NCBI RefSeq assembly: GCF_014199205.1
Contig: NZ_JACIJD010000018.1
Coordinates: forward strand, 18,794 to 82,793
Direction of reading: 5' to 3'
Length of the DNA stretch: 64,000 bases
From: Muricoccus pecuniae
Lineage (GTDB): Bacteria; Pseudomonadota; Alphaproteobacteria; Acetobacterales; Acetobacteraceae
Shown here: positions 1-7,990 of the stretch, piece by piece
Numbering within the stretch: the first letter of the stretch is position 1
Layout of the letters: the number at the start of each line of letters is the position of its first letter
Translations under genes and position numbers: made by a program
The notes under the pieces: generated by a model
Database searches by the model: none
What the model was told of the DNA's origin: nothing
What the model saw: only the letters and a program-made list of their open reading frames with translations

Positions 1-681
1 GCCGCGGCCAAGCGCGTGGACCGGCTGGCCAACGACATGCGCTTCGCGGGGACGGGCGAGTTGCGCGTGGCCGCCCTTCCCTCCTTCGGGATCGGCTTCG
101 TCCCTGCCCTGCTCGCGCGTTTCGCCGCTGCGGAAAAAGGACCGCGCGTCTCGCTCACCGTCGCCAGCTCGCTCGAGGTGCATGACCTCGTGCAGTCCGG
201 GCAGGCGGATATTGGGTTCGCCTTGCCGCTGGGCGCGGCGGGCGCGCTGAACGCGGCACCGCCGATTCGCTTTCCGGGGGTGCTCGCCCTACCGCCGCGG
301 CATCGGTTGGCGCGCAAGACGGTGGTGGACCTGCGGGACCTGGAACGCGAGCCTTGTGTGTCGCTCGGGCGCCAGTACCGGCTGCGCGACATCGTGGACG
401 ACCTGTTCGAGCGGCACGGCATCGCACCCATCCATGTCGCGGAGACGCAGAACGGCGCGGCGGCCTGCGAGATGGTGGCGCAGGGTTTGGGCTTCACGAT
501 CGCCAATCCCGTTACCGCCGCGGATTTCGGCCGCCGGCTGGTGCTGCGGCGCCTCAGGCCCACGGTAGAATTCCCGGTGCACATCCTCTCGCCGCCGGGG
601 CGGCGCATGTCGCGCACCGCAACGCAGTTCCTGGAAAGAGTTCAGGAGGCTGCAGCGCCAATCCTGAAGCAGTGGGGCTGA
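1..681 (+). CDS. LysR-family transcriptional regulator, C-terminal part (5' end outside window)
   Basis: The reading frame is open from the first base of the window, so the start and the helix-turn-helix domain lie upstream. What remains is the effector-binding domain of a LysR regulator: ELRVAALPSFGIGFVPALLARF opens the first Rossmann-like lobe, the stretch around VHDLVQSGQADIGFA is the usual LysR ligand-domain segment, and GLGFTIANP near residue 165 is the conserved 'G-x-G-(I/F)' region. The protein ends in an ordinary C-terminus with a TGA stop. Its target genes are not visible, because the next intact gene downstream is an insertion sequence. Family assignment is firm; the regulated pathway is unknown. 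Confidence 0.85.
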   Translation, partial: AAAKRVDRLANDMRFAGTGELRVAALPSFGIGFVPALLARFAAAEKGPRVSLTVASSLEVHDLVQSGQADIGFALPLGAAGALNAAPPIRFPGVLALPPRHRLARKTVVDLRDLEREPCVSLGRQYRLRDIVDDLFERHGIAPIHVAETQNGAAACEMVAQGLGFTIANPVTAADFGRRLVLRRLRPTVEFPVHILSPPGRRMSRTATQFLERVQEAAAPILKQWG

Positions 682-887
682 TCTGCCACCGCAACGTCGG
701 CGGGACGGCGTGGCACAATCACGCCCGCTCCAGATGGCGTGCGCATCGCCTGCTACGGGTCCGCATGCTGCCGCTGCAACAACTCGGAGCCAGAGCCCAT
801 CGGTTTTGTCACAGCCCAGGCCATTTCCGCTGATCGGCGCTGTCGCCCGGTCATCCTAGAAAATCCCCTCAGCCGTCCAAGGTTCAG
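682..887. other. Intergenic stretch with no recognised gene
   Basis: About 200 bases lie between the LysR stop codon and the decayed IS3-family sequence. I see no convincing coding frame, RNA gene or strong hairpin. It may include the end of the degraded IS3 element. Confidence 0.4.
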
Positions 888-1041
888 CTACGCTGAGCGA
901 GGCAGTCTGATCTTCCTCCGTTCGAGTTGCCGAAGAAGCTTTCCGTGGGGACATTGTCCCAGCAATCGCCGTTCCGGCCCATGGAGCGGAGCATGCCGTT
1001 CCTGGCGAGCAGGCGGCGGTGGTCGCGAGCCGTGTAGTGAC
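888..1041 (-). pseudogene. IS3-family OrfB transposase, C-terminal fragment (split by IS66)
   Basis: Reading the minus strand from 1041 gives YTARDHRRLLARNGMLRSMG followed by RNGDCWDNVPTESFFGN. This is the IS3-family OrfB region containing the catalytic glutamate (the 'GDCWDNAPMESFFGTLK' block of the family). After the FFGN residues the frame is lost, so the real C-terminus is degraded. The matching upstream half lies beyond the IS66 element at 3534-3860, with the same strand and order, so the two pieces are one gene interrupted by IS66. This is a dead transposase. Confidence 0.8.
1034..1041. repeat. Left target-site duplication of IS66 (8 bp)
   Basis: GTAGTGAC here and GTAGTGGC at 3534-3541 flank the IS66 ends directly and match at 7 of 8 positions. 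Eight base pairs is the target duplication length known for IS66-family elements. The repeat lies in the codons for SHY of the interrupted IS3 transposase. Confidence 0.75.
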
Positions 1042-1072
1042 GTACCCATCCGGCGAGTACCGCGGTTGACGA

Positions 1073-2668
1073 TCAGGCGGCGGCTGAGATTGGCATGGCC
1101 TTTGGCGCCCAGTTCCACGGCAGGAGCTGATCGAGCTTGGAGGCGGGGTGGTCGGCGATGCGGGCGAGGACGTCGGCGAGCCAGGCCCTGGGGTCGATGC
1201 CGTTCAGCTTGGCGGTGGTGATGAGTGAGTACATGGCGGCAGCCCGCTCGCCGCCGCGGTTACTGCCTGCGAACAGCCAGGCCTTGCGGCCGAGGGCGAC
1301 GCCGCGGAGGGCGCGTTCGGCGGCGTTGTTGGTCAGGCAGATCCGGCCGTCGTCGAGGAACCCGGTGAATGCCTCCCAGCGCTTGAGGGCGTAGTCCAGC
1401 GCCTTGGCTAGGGCGTTGTGGCGGGACAGCCTGGCCCTGGTCTCGAGCATCCAGGCGTGGAGGTCGGCGATCAGCGGGGCCACGACGGCGGTGCGGTGGG
1501 CTAGGCGCTCCGCGGCGGGGCGGCCATTCACCTCGCGCTCGGCGTCGAACACGCGGTCGATGCGCCGCACCGCCTCGGCCGCGAGAGGTGCGCGGGCGAC
1601 CTCGGCCAGCTCGAAGGCTTTCCTGCGAAAGTGTGACCAGCACGCGGCCTCGGTAATCGGCCCTGGCTTGCGGTCGGGGCGGTAGAGCTCGCCGAACCCG
1701 GCATAGGCGTCCGCCTGCAGGATGGCTGTGTAGGTGGCCATGTGCCGCCTGGGGTGCTCGGCCGTGCGGTCGCGGGAGAAGTGGAACAGGGCGGCCGGCG
1801 GGGCCGGTCCGGCAAAGGGCCGGTCGTCCCGGACATAGGTCCAGAGGCGGGCCGTGACCGTCTTGCCGCGGGCGAGCAGCGGGACAGTGGTGTCGTCCCC
1901 GTGCAGGCGCTCGGCGGCCAGGACATGGGCCGCGATGAGGGCGTGGAGGGGCGAGAGGACCGCGGCCGCGGTGCCGACCCAGTCGGCGAGGGTGGAGACA
2001 CTCAGCTCCACCCCCTCGCGGGCGTAGGTCTCGCTCTGGCGGTTGAGCGGCAGATGCTGGCCAAACTTGGCTTCCAGGACCATGGCCAGGAGGTTGGGCC
2101 CCGCGCGCCCACGGGCGATGGGATGGAACGGCGCGGGCGGCTGGGTGATGGTCTCGCAGGAGCGGCAGCTGAACCGCTCCCGCACGGTCTGGACCACCTT
2201 CCACGACCGGGGCACCACCTCCAGCGTCTCGGTGACGTCCTCGCCCAGCTTGGAGAGCGCTCCCCCGCAGCAGGGACAGGCGGTGGGCGACGGGATCACC
2301 ACCCGCTCGCGTGGCAGGTGGGCGGGCAGAGGACCCCGGACCGGCTTGCGGGGCGGTGGCGCCCCGGGCCGTTCCCCACCCTGGCCCTCGGCCCGGGTCG
2401 CCTCCTCGGCGACGGTCGCGACGAGGTCGCCGAGTTCCAGTTCCAGCTGGTCGATGAGCTCGCGGCCGCGCTCGGAGGAGGCGCCGAACTTGTCGTGGCG
2501 CAGCTGGGCGATGACCAGCTTGAGGTGCGCGATCATCGCCTCGGCACCCGTGGCACGGGTCTCCGCCCCCATCGCGCGCGCCTCGGCGGCGATGCGCGCC
2601 TCGCGCTCCGCGGCCAGAGCCGCCCGGAGCGCCTCGACGTCGTCGGCAGGGTCCGGCGCGGGCGTCAT
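1073..2668 (-). CDS. tnpC: IS66 transposase TnpC
   Basis: This 531-residue protein is the usual size for the IS66 DDE transposase. The N-terminus is a coiled-coil-like region rich in A, E and R (residues 5-75). A zinc-finger pair follows (CPCC near residue 135 and CRSC near 170). The catalytic core shows LHGDDTTVPLL (first Asp), QADAYAGFGELY (second Asp) and TNNAAERALRG (Glu). The C-terminus LLPWNWAPKA is typical of the family. The start ATG at 2668 lies about 60 bp downstream of tnpB. No lesion is visible. Confidence 0.95.
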   Translation of the reverse strand: MTPAPDPADDVEALRAALAAEREARIAAEARAMGAETRATGAEAMIAHLKLVIAQLRHDKFGASSERGRELIDQLELELGDLVATVAEEATRAEGQGGERPGAPPPRKPVRGPLPAHLPRERVVIPSPTACPCCGGALSKLGEDVTETLEVVPRSWKVVQTVRERFSCRSCETITQPPAPFHPIARGRAGPNLLAMVLEAKFGQHLPLNRQSETYAREGVELSVSTLADWVGTAAAVLSPLHALIAAHVLAAERLHGDDTTVPLLARGKTVTARLWTYVRDDRPFAGPAPPAALFHFSRDRTAEHPRRHMATYTAILQADAYAGFGELYRPDRKPGPITEAACWSHFRRKAFELAEVARAPLAAEAVRRIDRVFDAEREVNGRPAAERLAHRTAVVAPLIADLHAWMLETRARLSRHNALAKALDYALKRWEAFTGFLDDGRICLTNNAAERALRGVALGRKAWLFAGSNRGGERAAAMYSLITTAKLNGIDPRAWLADVLARIADHPASKLDQLLPWNWAPKAMPISAAA

Positions 2669-2729
2669 GGGGGGAGTGAATCAGACGGCGGAACCCACCG
2701 CCAGTCCAATCACCCCTGTCCTGACAGGA

Positions 2730-3077
2730 TCAGCCAGCAGCCTGCGGTCGGTAGGTGTGCTGCGGGTTCCGCCAGTCGATCCCGTCCAACATGTAGGCCA
2801 GCTGAGAGGAGGAGATGGCCACGGCGCCATCCACGGGCGCGGGCCACAGGAAGCGTCCCCGCTCCAGCCGCTTGGCGTAGAGGGACATGCCGAGCCCGTC
2901 GTGCCAGAGGATCTTGACCAGGTCGCCGCGCTTGCCGCGGAACACGTAGAGGTCACCGGCATGCGGGTCGCGCCCGAGCGCCTCCTGCACCTGCAGTGCC
3001 AAGCCGTTCATGCCGCGTCGCATGTCCGTGTGGCCCACCGCCAGCCAGACCCGCACACCAGCGGGAACCGGGATCAC
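2730..3077 (-). CDS. tnpB: IS66 accessory protein TnpB (Orf2)
   Basis: This 115-residue protein has the standard IS66 Orf2 sequence: VRVWLAVGHTDMRRGMNGLA, then LYVFRGKRGDLVKILWHDG and a MSLYAKRLERGRFLWP block. These proteins are needed for IS66 transposition, but their biochemical role is not settled. The start overlaps the tnpA stop by 4 bp (ATGA), suggesting translational coupling. No defects are visible. Confidence 0.95.
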   Translation of the reverse strand: MIPVPAGVRVWLAVGHTDMRRGMNGLALQVQEALGRDPHAGDLYVFRGKRGDLVKILWHDGLGMSLYAKRLERGRFLWPAPVDGAVAISSSQLAYMLDGIDWRNPQHTYRPQAAG

Positions 3078-3502
3078 CGCCGCAGCACCGACAGCACGCG
3101 TCGCAGCGCCGCCGCGTCCACGTCAGCCCCTACCCGCACGAGGGTGCCGTCCGGCAGCGCGATCTCGATCCGCGGGTCCGTCGCCGCCGTGGGCGCCACG
3201 GGCGCGGACGCCGCCGCATCGCTCACCTGCACCGGCAGAAACAGCGGCTCGGGCGCGTGAGGTGCCGTCAGCCGCCCTTGCCGCAGCTGCCGCCGCCAAT
3301 ACCACAGAAGCCCACGGCTGATGTCGTGCCTCCGGGCCACCTCCGACGTCCGCGCTCCGGGCTGTGCCGCCTCAGCCAGCACGCGCAACTTGTCCTCGGC
3401 ACGCCAGCGACGACGCCGCTCCACCCCGGTGATGATCTCCATCCCGCCCCCGTCCTTAGCGTCGCCCTTACGAGCGTCACTAAGGTCAGCGAACATCACC
3501 AC
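3074..3502 (-). CDS. tnpA: IS66 accessory protein TnpA (Orf1), helix-turn-helix
   Basis: This 142-residue protein carries an IS3/IS66-like helix-turn-helix near residues 28-65 (RRRWRAEDKLRVLAEAAQPG, then TSEVARRHDISRGLLWYWRR). It is the usual first gene of IS66 elements and probably recognises the element ends. The start could be the ATG at 3502 or the ATG giving MEIITGVERRRRW at 3442; the latter better matches the usual family N-terminus. It overlaps tnpB by 4 bp. Confidence 0.9.
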   Translation of the reverse strand: MVMFADLSDARKGDAKDGGGMEIITGVERRRRWRAEDKLRVLAEAAQPGARTSEVARRHDISRGLLWYWRRQLRQGRLTAPHAPEPLFLPVQVSDAAASAPVAPTAATDPRIEIALPDGTLVRVGADVDAAALRRVLSVLRR

Positions 3503-3533
3503 TCACAAAAGGCGGCACTCGGCGGAAGGGTAC

Positions 3534-3860
3534 GTAGTGGCTGCCGCGGCCCGCATGGTGCAGCAGTCCAGGCCCTGGTTTGCGGTTGGTGATCGCCATC
3601 CGACGGGCTGCGAGCGTCAGCGCCTGGGCCATGGTTTCGAGCATGGCCCAGCCGACGGCCTTGCGCGAGAGAAGGTCGAGCACGACGGCGAGGTGCGGCC
3701 AGCCCTCGCCGGTGGTGATGTTGATGGGTATGCCGGTGGGTATGTGGGGGACGTCGGCCAGCCGGACCCTGTTCGGCTCGGACGTGGCGAACTGGCGATT
3801 GGGGAGGTTCGGGGCGACTGCATCAGCGACCGGCCGCTGCTCTCCAGTAGCTCGCGAAGG
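3534..3860 (-). pseudogene. IS3-family OrfB transposase, N-terminal/central fragment (split by IS66)
   Basis: The minus strand from about 3850 reads VADAVAPNLPNRQFATSEPN, then RVRLADVPHIPTG, TTGEGWPHLAVVLDLLSRKA, VGWAMLETMAQALTLAARRM and LLHHAGRGSHY. These are the conserved OrfB blocks (family consensus 'PNRVWVGDITYIPT', 'DLFSRRVVGWAM', 'HSDRGSQY'). The HSDRG catalytic Asp has become Ala, so the gene was already decayed. The frame runs straight into the IS66 end, and the next residues (YTARDHRRLL) resume at 1041. Confidence 0.85.
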
Positions 3861-4225
3861 GCAAGCTCGTCATCGGTCATCGTGGCAGTCCGAGGTTAGG
3901 GTTGTAGGTCTCGACAACCCAGGCCCTACCGAAGATCACCGCGGTGACTGCTCCTCCTGAAGCGGCCTACTCCTAGACCACCCCCAGGGGCACGACCCAA
4001 GCACCAGCGCGCTCGGACCAAGGCCTTGCTGATCTGGAGCAGAAAACCTTTGCCAAAGCGGCTGCTTGATCCTGCCCCACCCCACGCGATGCGACCGAAC
4101 GTGTGTTCGCGTCGAGCAACTTGCCAGTGCCCCCAATGGCGCAAGTTCATCCTGCTTGTCCTCTCACACACCCTTATGATTCTCGAGTCGCAAGCGGAAT
4201 TTTTTCATTTAAGCAACGATGCATA
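3861..4225. other. Gene-free stretch, possible mobile-element scar
   Basis: About 360 bases separate the IS3 remnant and the permease gene. Near 3880 the minus strand starts MTDDELALRELLESSG, which loosely resembles the first residues of IS256-family transposases, but nothing follows in frame. The segment 4140-4225 is clearly more A/T-rich than its surroundings (for example GAATTTTTTCATTTAAGC near 4196). It lies just past the permease stop codon, so it may be a terminator or transcript end. No confident gene was found. Confidence 0.35.
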
Positions 4226-4939
4226 TCATACTGCCTCGACGGCCCTGGGCTGGACCGGCATCGCGGCGCGGCTGACCTCGGCGTAGCCGCGGCCGTAATG
4301 GCGCTCCAGCCGGACCTGGACGAGATTCCACAACGTTGTGAGCACGAGGTAGTAGACAGCGGCCACGCAGTAGAGTTCCAGCACCTCGAACTTCTCCTGC
4401 ATCAGCACCTGGCTACGACGCATCAACTCATCCAGCGAGATAACGGAGGCGAGTGAGGTAGCCTTGAGCAGGCCGTTCAGCGAGTTGCCCAGCGGCGGGA
4501 TGATAAGGCGCGCAACCTGAGGCATGAGGACGAGCCGCAGTGTCTTCCAGCGGGACAGGCCGAGGGCCTTGGCGGCCTCCGTCTGCCCCTTGGGGATACC
4601 GTTGAAGCCAGCCCGGATGGTCTCCGAGAGGTAGGCGGCCTCGTTCAGGCTGAGCGCGAGGAGGGCCGAGGCCAGCACACCCAGTTTGACGCCGATCTGC
4701 GGCAGGCCGGTGTAGATGAGGACGAGCTGCACCAGCAGCGGCGTGCCACGGAAGACCCACACATAAAAGCCCGCCACGCCCGAGAGCGCGGCGTTCTTTG
4801 ACATACGCATCAGCGCGAGCATGGTGCCGAAGATCAGGCCGACGATCATCGTGACGATCGTCAGACCGATCGTCACCGCCACGCCTTCCAGTAGGTAGGC
4901 GTTGGTTAGGTAGGACAGGAAGGCCTTCACGTCGAACAT
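4226..4939 (-). CDS. Polar amino-acid-type ABC transporter permease
   Basis: This 237-residue inner-membrane protein of the HisM/GlnP family probably forms the channel of a solute importer. It has several hydrophobic helices. The conserved cytoplasmic EAA-type loop is visible as AGFNGIPKGQTEAAKALGLS followed by LRLVLMPQVARLIIPPLGN, and FRGTPLLVQLVLIYTGLP is the typical early motif. The ATG at 4939 was chosen because an AGGAGG lies 9 bases upstream; longer starts lack this. It follows the binding-protein gene by 31 bp. No matching ATPase is present nearby, so the importer is incomplete in this window. Confidence 0.92.
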   Translation of the reverse strand: MFDVKAFLSYLTNAYLLEGVAVTIGLTIVTMIVGLIFGTMLALMRMSKNAALSGVAGFYVWVFRGTPLLVQLVLIYTGLPQIGVKLGVLASALLALSLNEAAYLSETIRAGFNGIPKGQTEAAKALGLSRWKTLRLVLMPQVARLIIPPLGNSLNGLLKATSLASVISLDELMRRSQVLMQEKFEVLELYCVAAVYYLVLTTLWNLVQVRLERHYGRGYAEVSRAAMPVQPRAVEAV

Positions 4940-4970
4940 CGGCCTGATCCTCCTGGCTGAAAGCGGGTGC

Positions 4971-5804
4971 TCAGTTCGGGCCGTTACCACGGATGGCGAA
5001 GCTGGTGCTCGCCAGGCGTGTCATGCCGAACTTGTCGAAGAGGCGGTCATAAGTGCCGTTGGCCTTCAGCTCGTTCAGGGCGGCGGCGAAGGCCTCAGCC
5101 AATGGCTTGTCGCGAAAGGCGAAGGTGATATCGGTGCCGAACAGGCTGCGAACATGAATTTTCGCGATGCCGCGGCTCACCATCTCGTTCGCCGTCTCGT
5201 CGATATTGATCGCGGCCTCGAGCTGGCCGGCACGCAGGGCGGCCACCGTCTCGCTGGCTGTCGAGAAAGTGCGAAAGTTCACGGGCTTGAGGCCCCGCGC
5301 CACCATTTCCGCATTCGCCTCGCGCGCCTTCCGCTCGTTATAGGTGCCGGTCTCCACGCCAACGGTGCGGCCTGAGAGATCGTCGAACTTCGCGAAGACC
5401 AACGTACTGTTCGGCAGGGTGTAGATGCTGATGGCCTGCTGCGCGTAAGGCACGAGATAGAACATGTTGGACCGCTCCTCGGTCCAGAACATGCCGGTGT
5501 TGATCGTGTCGAAGCGCCCAGCGCGCAGGCCCGGGATCATCGGCGGAAAGTCCATACGCATCAGCACGGGTTCCACGCACATCTTGGCCGCCGCGGCACG
5601 GGCGAGCTCGACGTTCAAGCCCTGCAGCTCGCCTTTGCTGTCCACGAATTGCTGCGGCGGCAGGGTGGGATTGATGGACATGGTCCATTTGCCGCCCTCG
5701 ACGAAGCTACTGGCGGGCACGCGGGGCGTGCAGGTCTGGGCGGCTGCCGTCCCGCCGAGTAGGGCGGCGCTGGCGAGGCCGAGGAGGAGACGTCGCATGG
5801 TCAT
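4971..5804 (-). CDS. Periplasmic solute-binding protein, amino-acid (SBP_bac_3) type
   Basis: This is a 277-residue exported binding protein. The N-terminus MTMRRLLLGLASAALLGGTA AAQ is a cleavable signal peptide. The mature part has the family-3 fold: INPTLPPQQFVDSKGELQGL, the DFPPMIPGLRAGRFDTIN block (consensus 'DG(L/I)IPALQSGKFD'), and GRTVGVETGTYNE opening the second lobe. It is paralogous to the protein at 12577-13437 (near-identical PQQFVDS.GELQG and FWTEERS blocks). The start is uncertain between 5804 and 5798. It probably feeds the permease downstream. The ligand cannot be deduced. Confidence 0.9.
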   Translation of the reverse strand: MTMRRLLLGLASAALLGGTAAAQTCTPRVPASSFVEGGKWTMSINPTLPPQQFVDSKGELQGLNVELARAAAAKMCVEPVLMRMDFPPMIPGLRAGRFDTINTGMFWTEERSNMFYLVPYAQQAISIYTLPNSTLVFAKFDDLSGRTVGVETGTYNERKAREANAEMVARGLKPVNFRTFSTASETVAALRAGQLEAAINIDETANEMVSRGIAKIHVRSLFGTDITFAFRDKPLAEAFAAALNELKANGTYDRLFDKFGMTRLASTSFAIRGNGPN

Positions 5805-5909
5805 CTTACGGTTCCCGTTGCTGAGTGTGCCTGTTCGACCGGTGAGAGAGGTGGTCACCTTGATGCATCAGGACGTGTGGCAATAACCATGCCTCGACCC
5901 ACATTCCGC

Positions 5910-6386
5910 TCAGGCAGCGGCGCTCCGGGCGAGGATGAGCGAGACGTGCTCAGCGTCGATCACCACCTCGCCACGCGCGTTCACCAGTTCCAGGAACTCG
6001 GTGACCACGCCACGGTCGTGATTGCGGGACGGACGCTTCGCGATGAAATGCATGCGCAGGTGTAGCTCGTCGCCGGCGAGGACCGGTGCGCGGAAGCGCA
6101 CCTTGTCCCAGCCAAGGGAGGCGATGGAAGTGCTCTCGTAGAGCCGCAGCTCGGTCTTCAGCCCTTCCATGAGAGAAAGGCCGAACAGTCCGTGCGCGAT
6201 CACGGTCGGAAAGCCGCGGCTCCGGCAGTACGCCTCGTCCGTGTGCAGCGGGTGATGGTCTCGCGTCAGCTCAGCGAAAGCGGCGATCTGCGCCGCGGTC
6301 ACGATGTGCGTGCCGGTTCGCCACTCCTGGCCGAGGGTGATGTCCTCAAGGAAAAGGCTCGTGGGGGCGGGAACGGAGGCGGTCAT
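5910..6386 (-). CDS. MaoC-type (R)-specific enoyl-CoA hydratase
   Basis: This 158-residue single hot-dog protein belongs to the MaoC family, which adds water to 2-enoyl-CoA. The hydratase motif with catalytic Asp and His is visible as TRDHHPLHTDEAYCRSRGFP followed by TVIAHGLFGLS. The start overlaps the end of the CoA-transferase gene by 4 bp (ATGA), so the two are coupled. With the CoA-transferase and acyl-CoA dehydrogenase it makes an activation, desaturation and hydration sequence for an organic acid. The substrate is unknown. Confidence 0.9.
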   Translation of the reverse strand: MTASVPAPTSLFLEDITLGQEWRTGTHIVTAAQIAAFAELTRDHHPLHTDEAYCRSRGFPTVIAHGLFGLSLMEGLKTELRLYESTSIASLGWDKVRFRAPVLAGDELHLRMHFIAKRPSRNHDRGVVTEFLELVNARGEVVIDAEHVSLILARSAAA

Positions 6387-7990
6387 GCGGCATGCCTCGG
6401 CCGCGCGGCCTTCATCAGGAACTCATCCCGCAGGGCCATGGGACCGGGGCGGAACAGGCGGGCATCCATGGGCTTCACGGCCGGAGCGATCAGCGGCCGG
6501 AATTCCATCTGATCCAGCACGTCCTCCTGCAGTCGGACCCCGGGGGCGATCTCAGTCAGGACCACCCCCTCCCTCTCCAGCTGAAAGACGGCGCGCTCGG
6601 TTACGAAGGTGACCTCCTGGCCCTTCTCCCGTGCCAGGTGGCCGCTGAAGCTGATCTGCTCCACGGCGGACACGAACTTCTTCATCTGGCCTTCCTGACC
6701 GATGGCGATGCCGCCATCGCCCAGGCCGATCTTCAGCCCACCGCCCGTCATCGTGCCGCTGAAGACAAGGCGGCGCGTGTTCTGGGTGATGTCGATGAAC
6801 CCGCCCGATCCGGCAAAGCGGTTGCCGAACTTCGTGACGTTCACGTTGCCCTGTGGGTCCACCTCTGCGAAGGAGAGGAAGGCCGCGGAGAGGCCGCCGC
6901 CGTCATAGAAGTCGAATTGGTAGCCCTGGTCGATGATCGCCCGCGGATTTACCGCCGTGCCGAATTCCCGGGCATGGCCGGGCACGCCGCCGATCACGCC
7001 GGCTTCCACAGTCAGCGTGATCAGGTCCTCGATCCCCTCCTCCGCCGCCACGTTCGGGATCATGGCGGAGACGCCAACGCCGAGATTCACCACGTCGCCC
7101 GGGCGCAGTTCCAGCGCGGCGCGGCGGGCCATCACGCGCCGCTCGCTCATCGGGTCCGGCAGGATGGAAGAGGTGGGAACGCGCGTCTCGCCGCTTCGGC
7201 TGGGATCGTAGGCCGTGCCGAAGGTCTGCATCTGCTCCGGCTCGACCACGATGTAGTCGACGAGGAAGCCGGGGATCTTCACCATGTGCGGGTTGAGGCT
7301 GCCTCGCCGCGCCAGGCGTTTTACTTGGCAGATCACCGTGCCGCCGGTGTTGTGCACGGCCTGCGCGATGGAGAGGTCCTCCCGGGTCGTCGCCTCGTGC
7401 TCCATCGTAATGTAGCCGTCCTCGTCCGCCGTGGTGCCGCGGATGAGTGCGACGCGCGGGGCGCCGGGGACGCGGTAGAAGAGCCAGTCGCGGTCCAGCA
7501 GGCAGACATGTTCCACCAGCTGCTCGGTCGTGCGCGCGTTCATGCGCCCGCCGCTCTCGGGCGTACCCTGGCGCGGGTCCATGTAGGTCTCGATACCGAC
7601 ATGGGTGAGGATGCCGGGCTGGCCCGAGGCCATGGCACGGCATAGCCCGGTCATCACGCCCTGGGGAAAGTTGTAGGCCTCTATATGATTGCCGTCGATC
7701 AGGGCCATGAAGGGCACCTGGAGGCCGTAATGGCCGCCGATGACGCGGCGCACGAGGCCCTTATGCCCGAAGTGACACAGGCCGTGCTCGTGGATGGCGC
7801 CGATGCCCGTCACGTGGAACAACGTGAGGTCGTGCGGCCCCTGCCCGGCCAGGAAGCGGCGCTCCACCGCCTCGATCAGCGCCTCCGGCGTGCCGGTGCC
7901 GCCATTGCCGCCGACGATGACAAAGTCGCCGTCCTTTACCAGCGCGGCCGCCTCGTCGGCCGAGATATGGCGCGGGGCGTTCGCGCCCAT
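6383..7990 (-). CDS. Acyl-CoA:acetate/propionate CoA-transferase (fused alpha-beta, YdiF/Pct type)
   Basis: This 535-residue family I CoA-transferase has both subunits in one chain. The alpha half shows FVIVGGNGGTGTPEALIEAV. The beta half begins with a GVGVSAMIPNVAAEEGIED block and carries the presumed catalytic glutamate in TLTVEAGVIGGVPG. The FDFYDGGGLSAAFLSFAEVD and GNVNVTKFGNRFAGSGGF blocks are typical of propionate/acetate CoA-transferases. It would activate the pathway acid by CoA exchange. The start ATG shares one base with the stop of the acyl-CoA dehydrogenase gene upstream (TGATG). Confidence 0.93.
   Translation of the reverse strand: MGANAPRHISADEAAALVKDGDFVIVGGNGGTGTPEALIEAVERRFLAGQGPHDLTLFHVTGIGAIHEHGLCHFGHKGLVRRVIGGHYGLQVPFMALIDGNHIEAYNFPQGVMTGLCRAMASGQPGILTHVGIETYMDPRQGTPESGGRMNARTTEQLVEHVCLLDRDWLFYRVPGAPRVALIRGTTADEDGYITMEHEATTREDLSIAQAVHNTGGTVICQVKRLARRGSLNPHMVKIPGFLVDYIVVEPEQMQTFGTAYDPSRSGETRVPTSSILPDPMSERRVMARRAALELRPGDVVNLGVGVSAMIPNVAAEEGIEDLITLTVEAGVIGGVPGHAREFGTAVNPRAIIDQGYQFDFYDGGGLSAAFLSFAEVDPQGNVNVTKFGNRFAGSGGFIDITQNTRRLVFSGTMTGGGLKIGLGDGGIAIGQEGQMKKFVSAVEQISFSGHLAREKGQEVTFVTERAVFQLEREGVVLTEIAPGVRLQEDVLDQMEFRPLIAPAVKPMDARLFRPGPMALRDEFLMKAARPRHAA

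Larger units (their letters stand above)
1042..3533 (-). mobile_element. Complete IS66-family insertion sequence (tnpA-tnpB-tnpC), nested in an IS3 transposase
   Basis: The element is 2492 bp with three minus-strand genes in the IS66 order tnpA, tnpB, tnpC. The ends are imperfect inverted repeats. The left end starts GTACCCATCCGGCGAGTACC, and the right end read inward starts GTACCCTTCCGCCGAGTGCC, with 17 of these 20 positions identical. Imperfect 8-bp direct repeats flank it. The terminal bases differ from the GTAAGCG start common in this family. All three genes look intact, so the element may be able to move. It interrupts an IS3-family OrfB pseudogene. Confidence 0.9.

Noticed and set aside
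1742..3260. Long plus-strand open frames across the IS66 genes
   Set aside because: They are antisense to tnpC/tnpB with Arg/Gly/Pro-rich composition and no family motif, as expected from high GC.
6392..7645. 417-codon plus-strand frame opposite the CoA-transferase
   Set aside because: The minus-strand frame has clear CoA-transferase motifs and overlaps its neighbours neatly; the plus frame is low complexity and His/Ala/Gly-rich.
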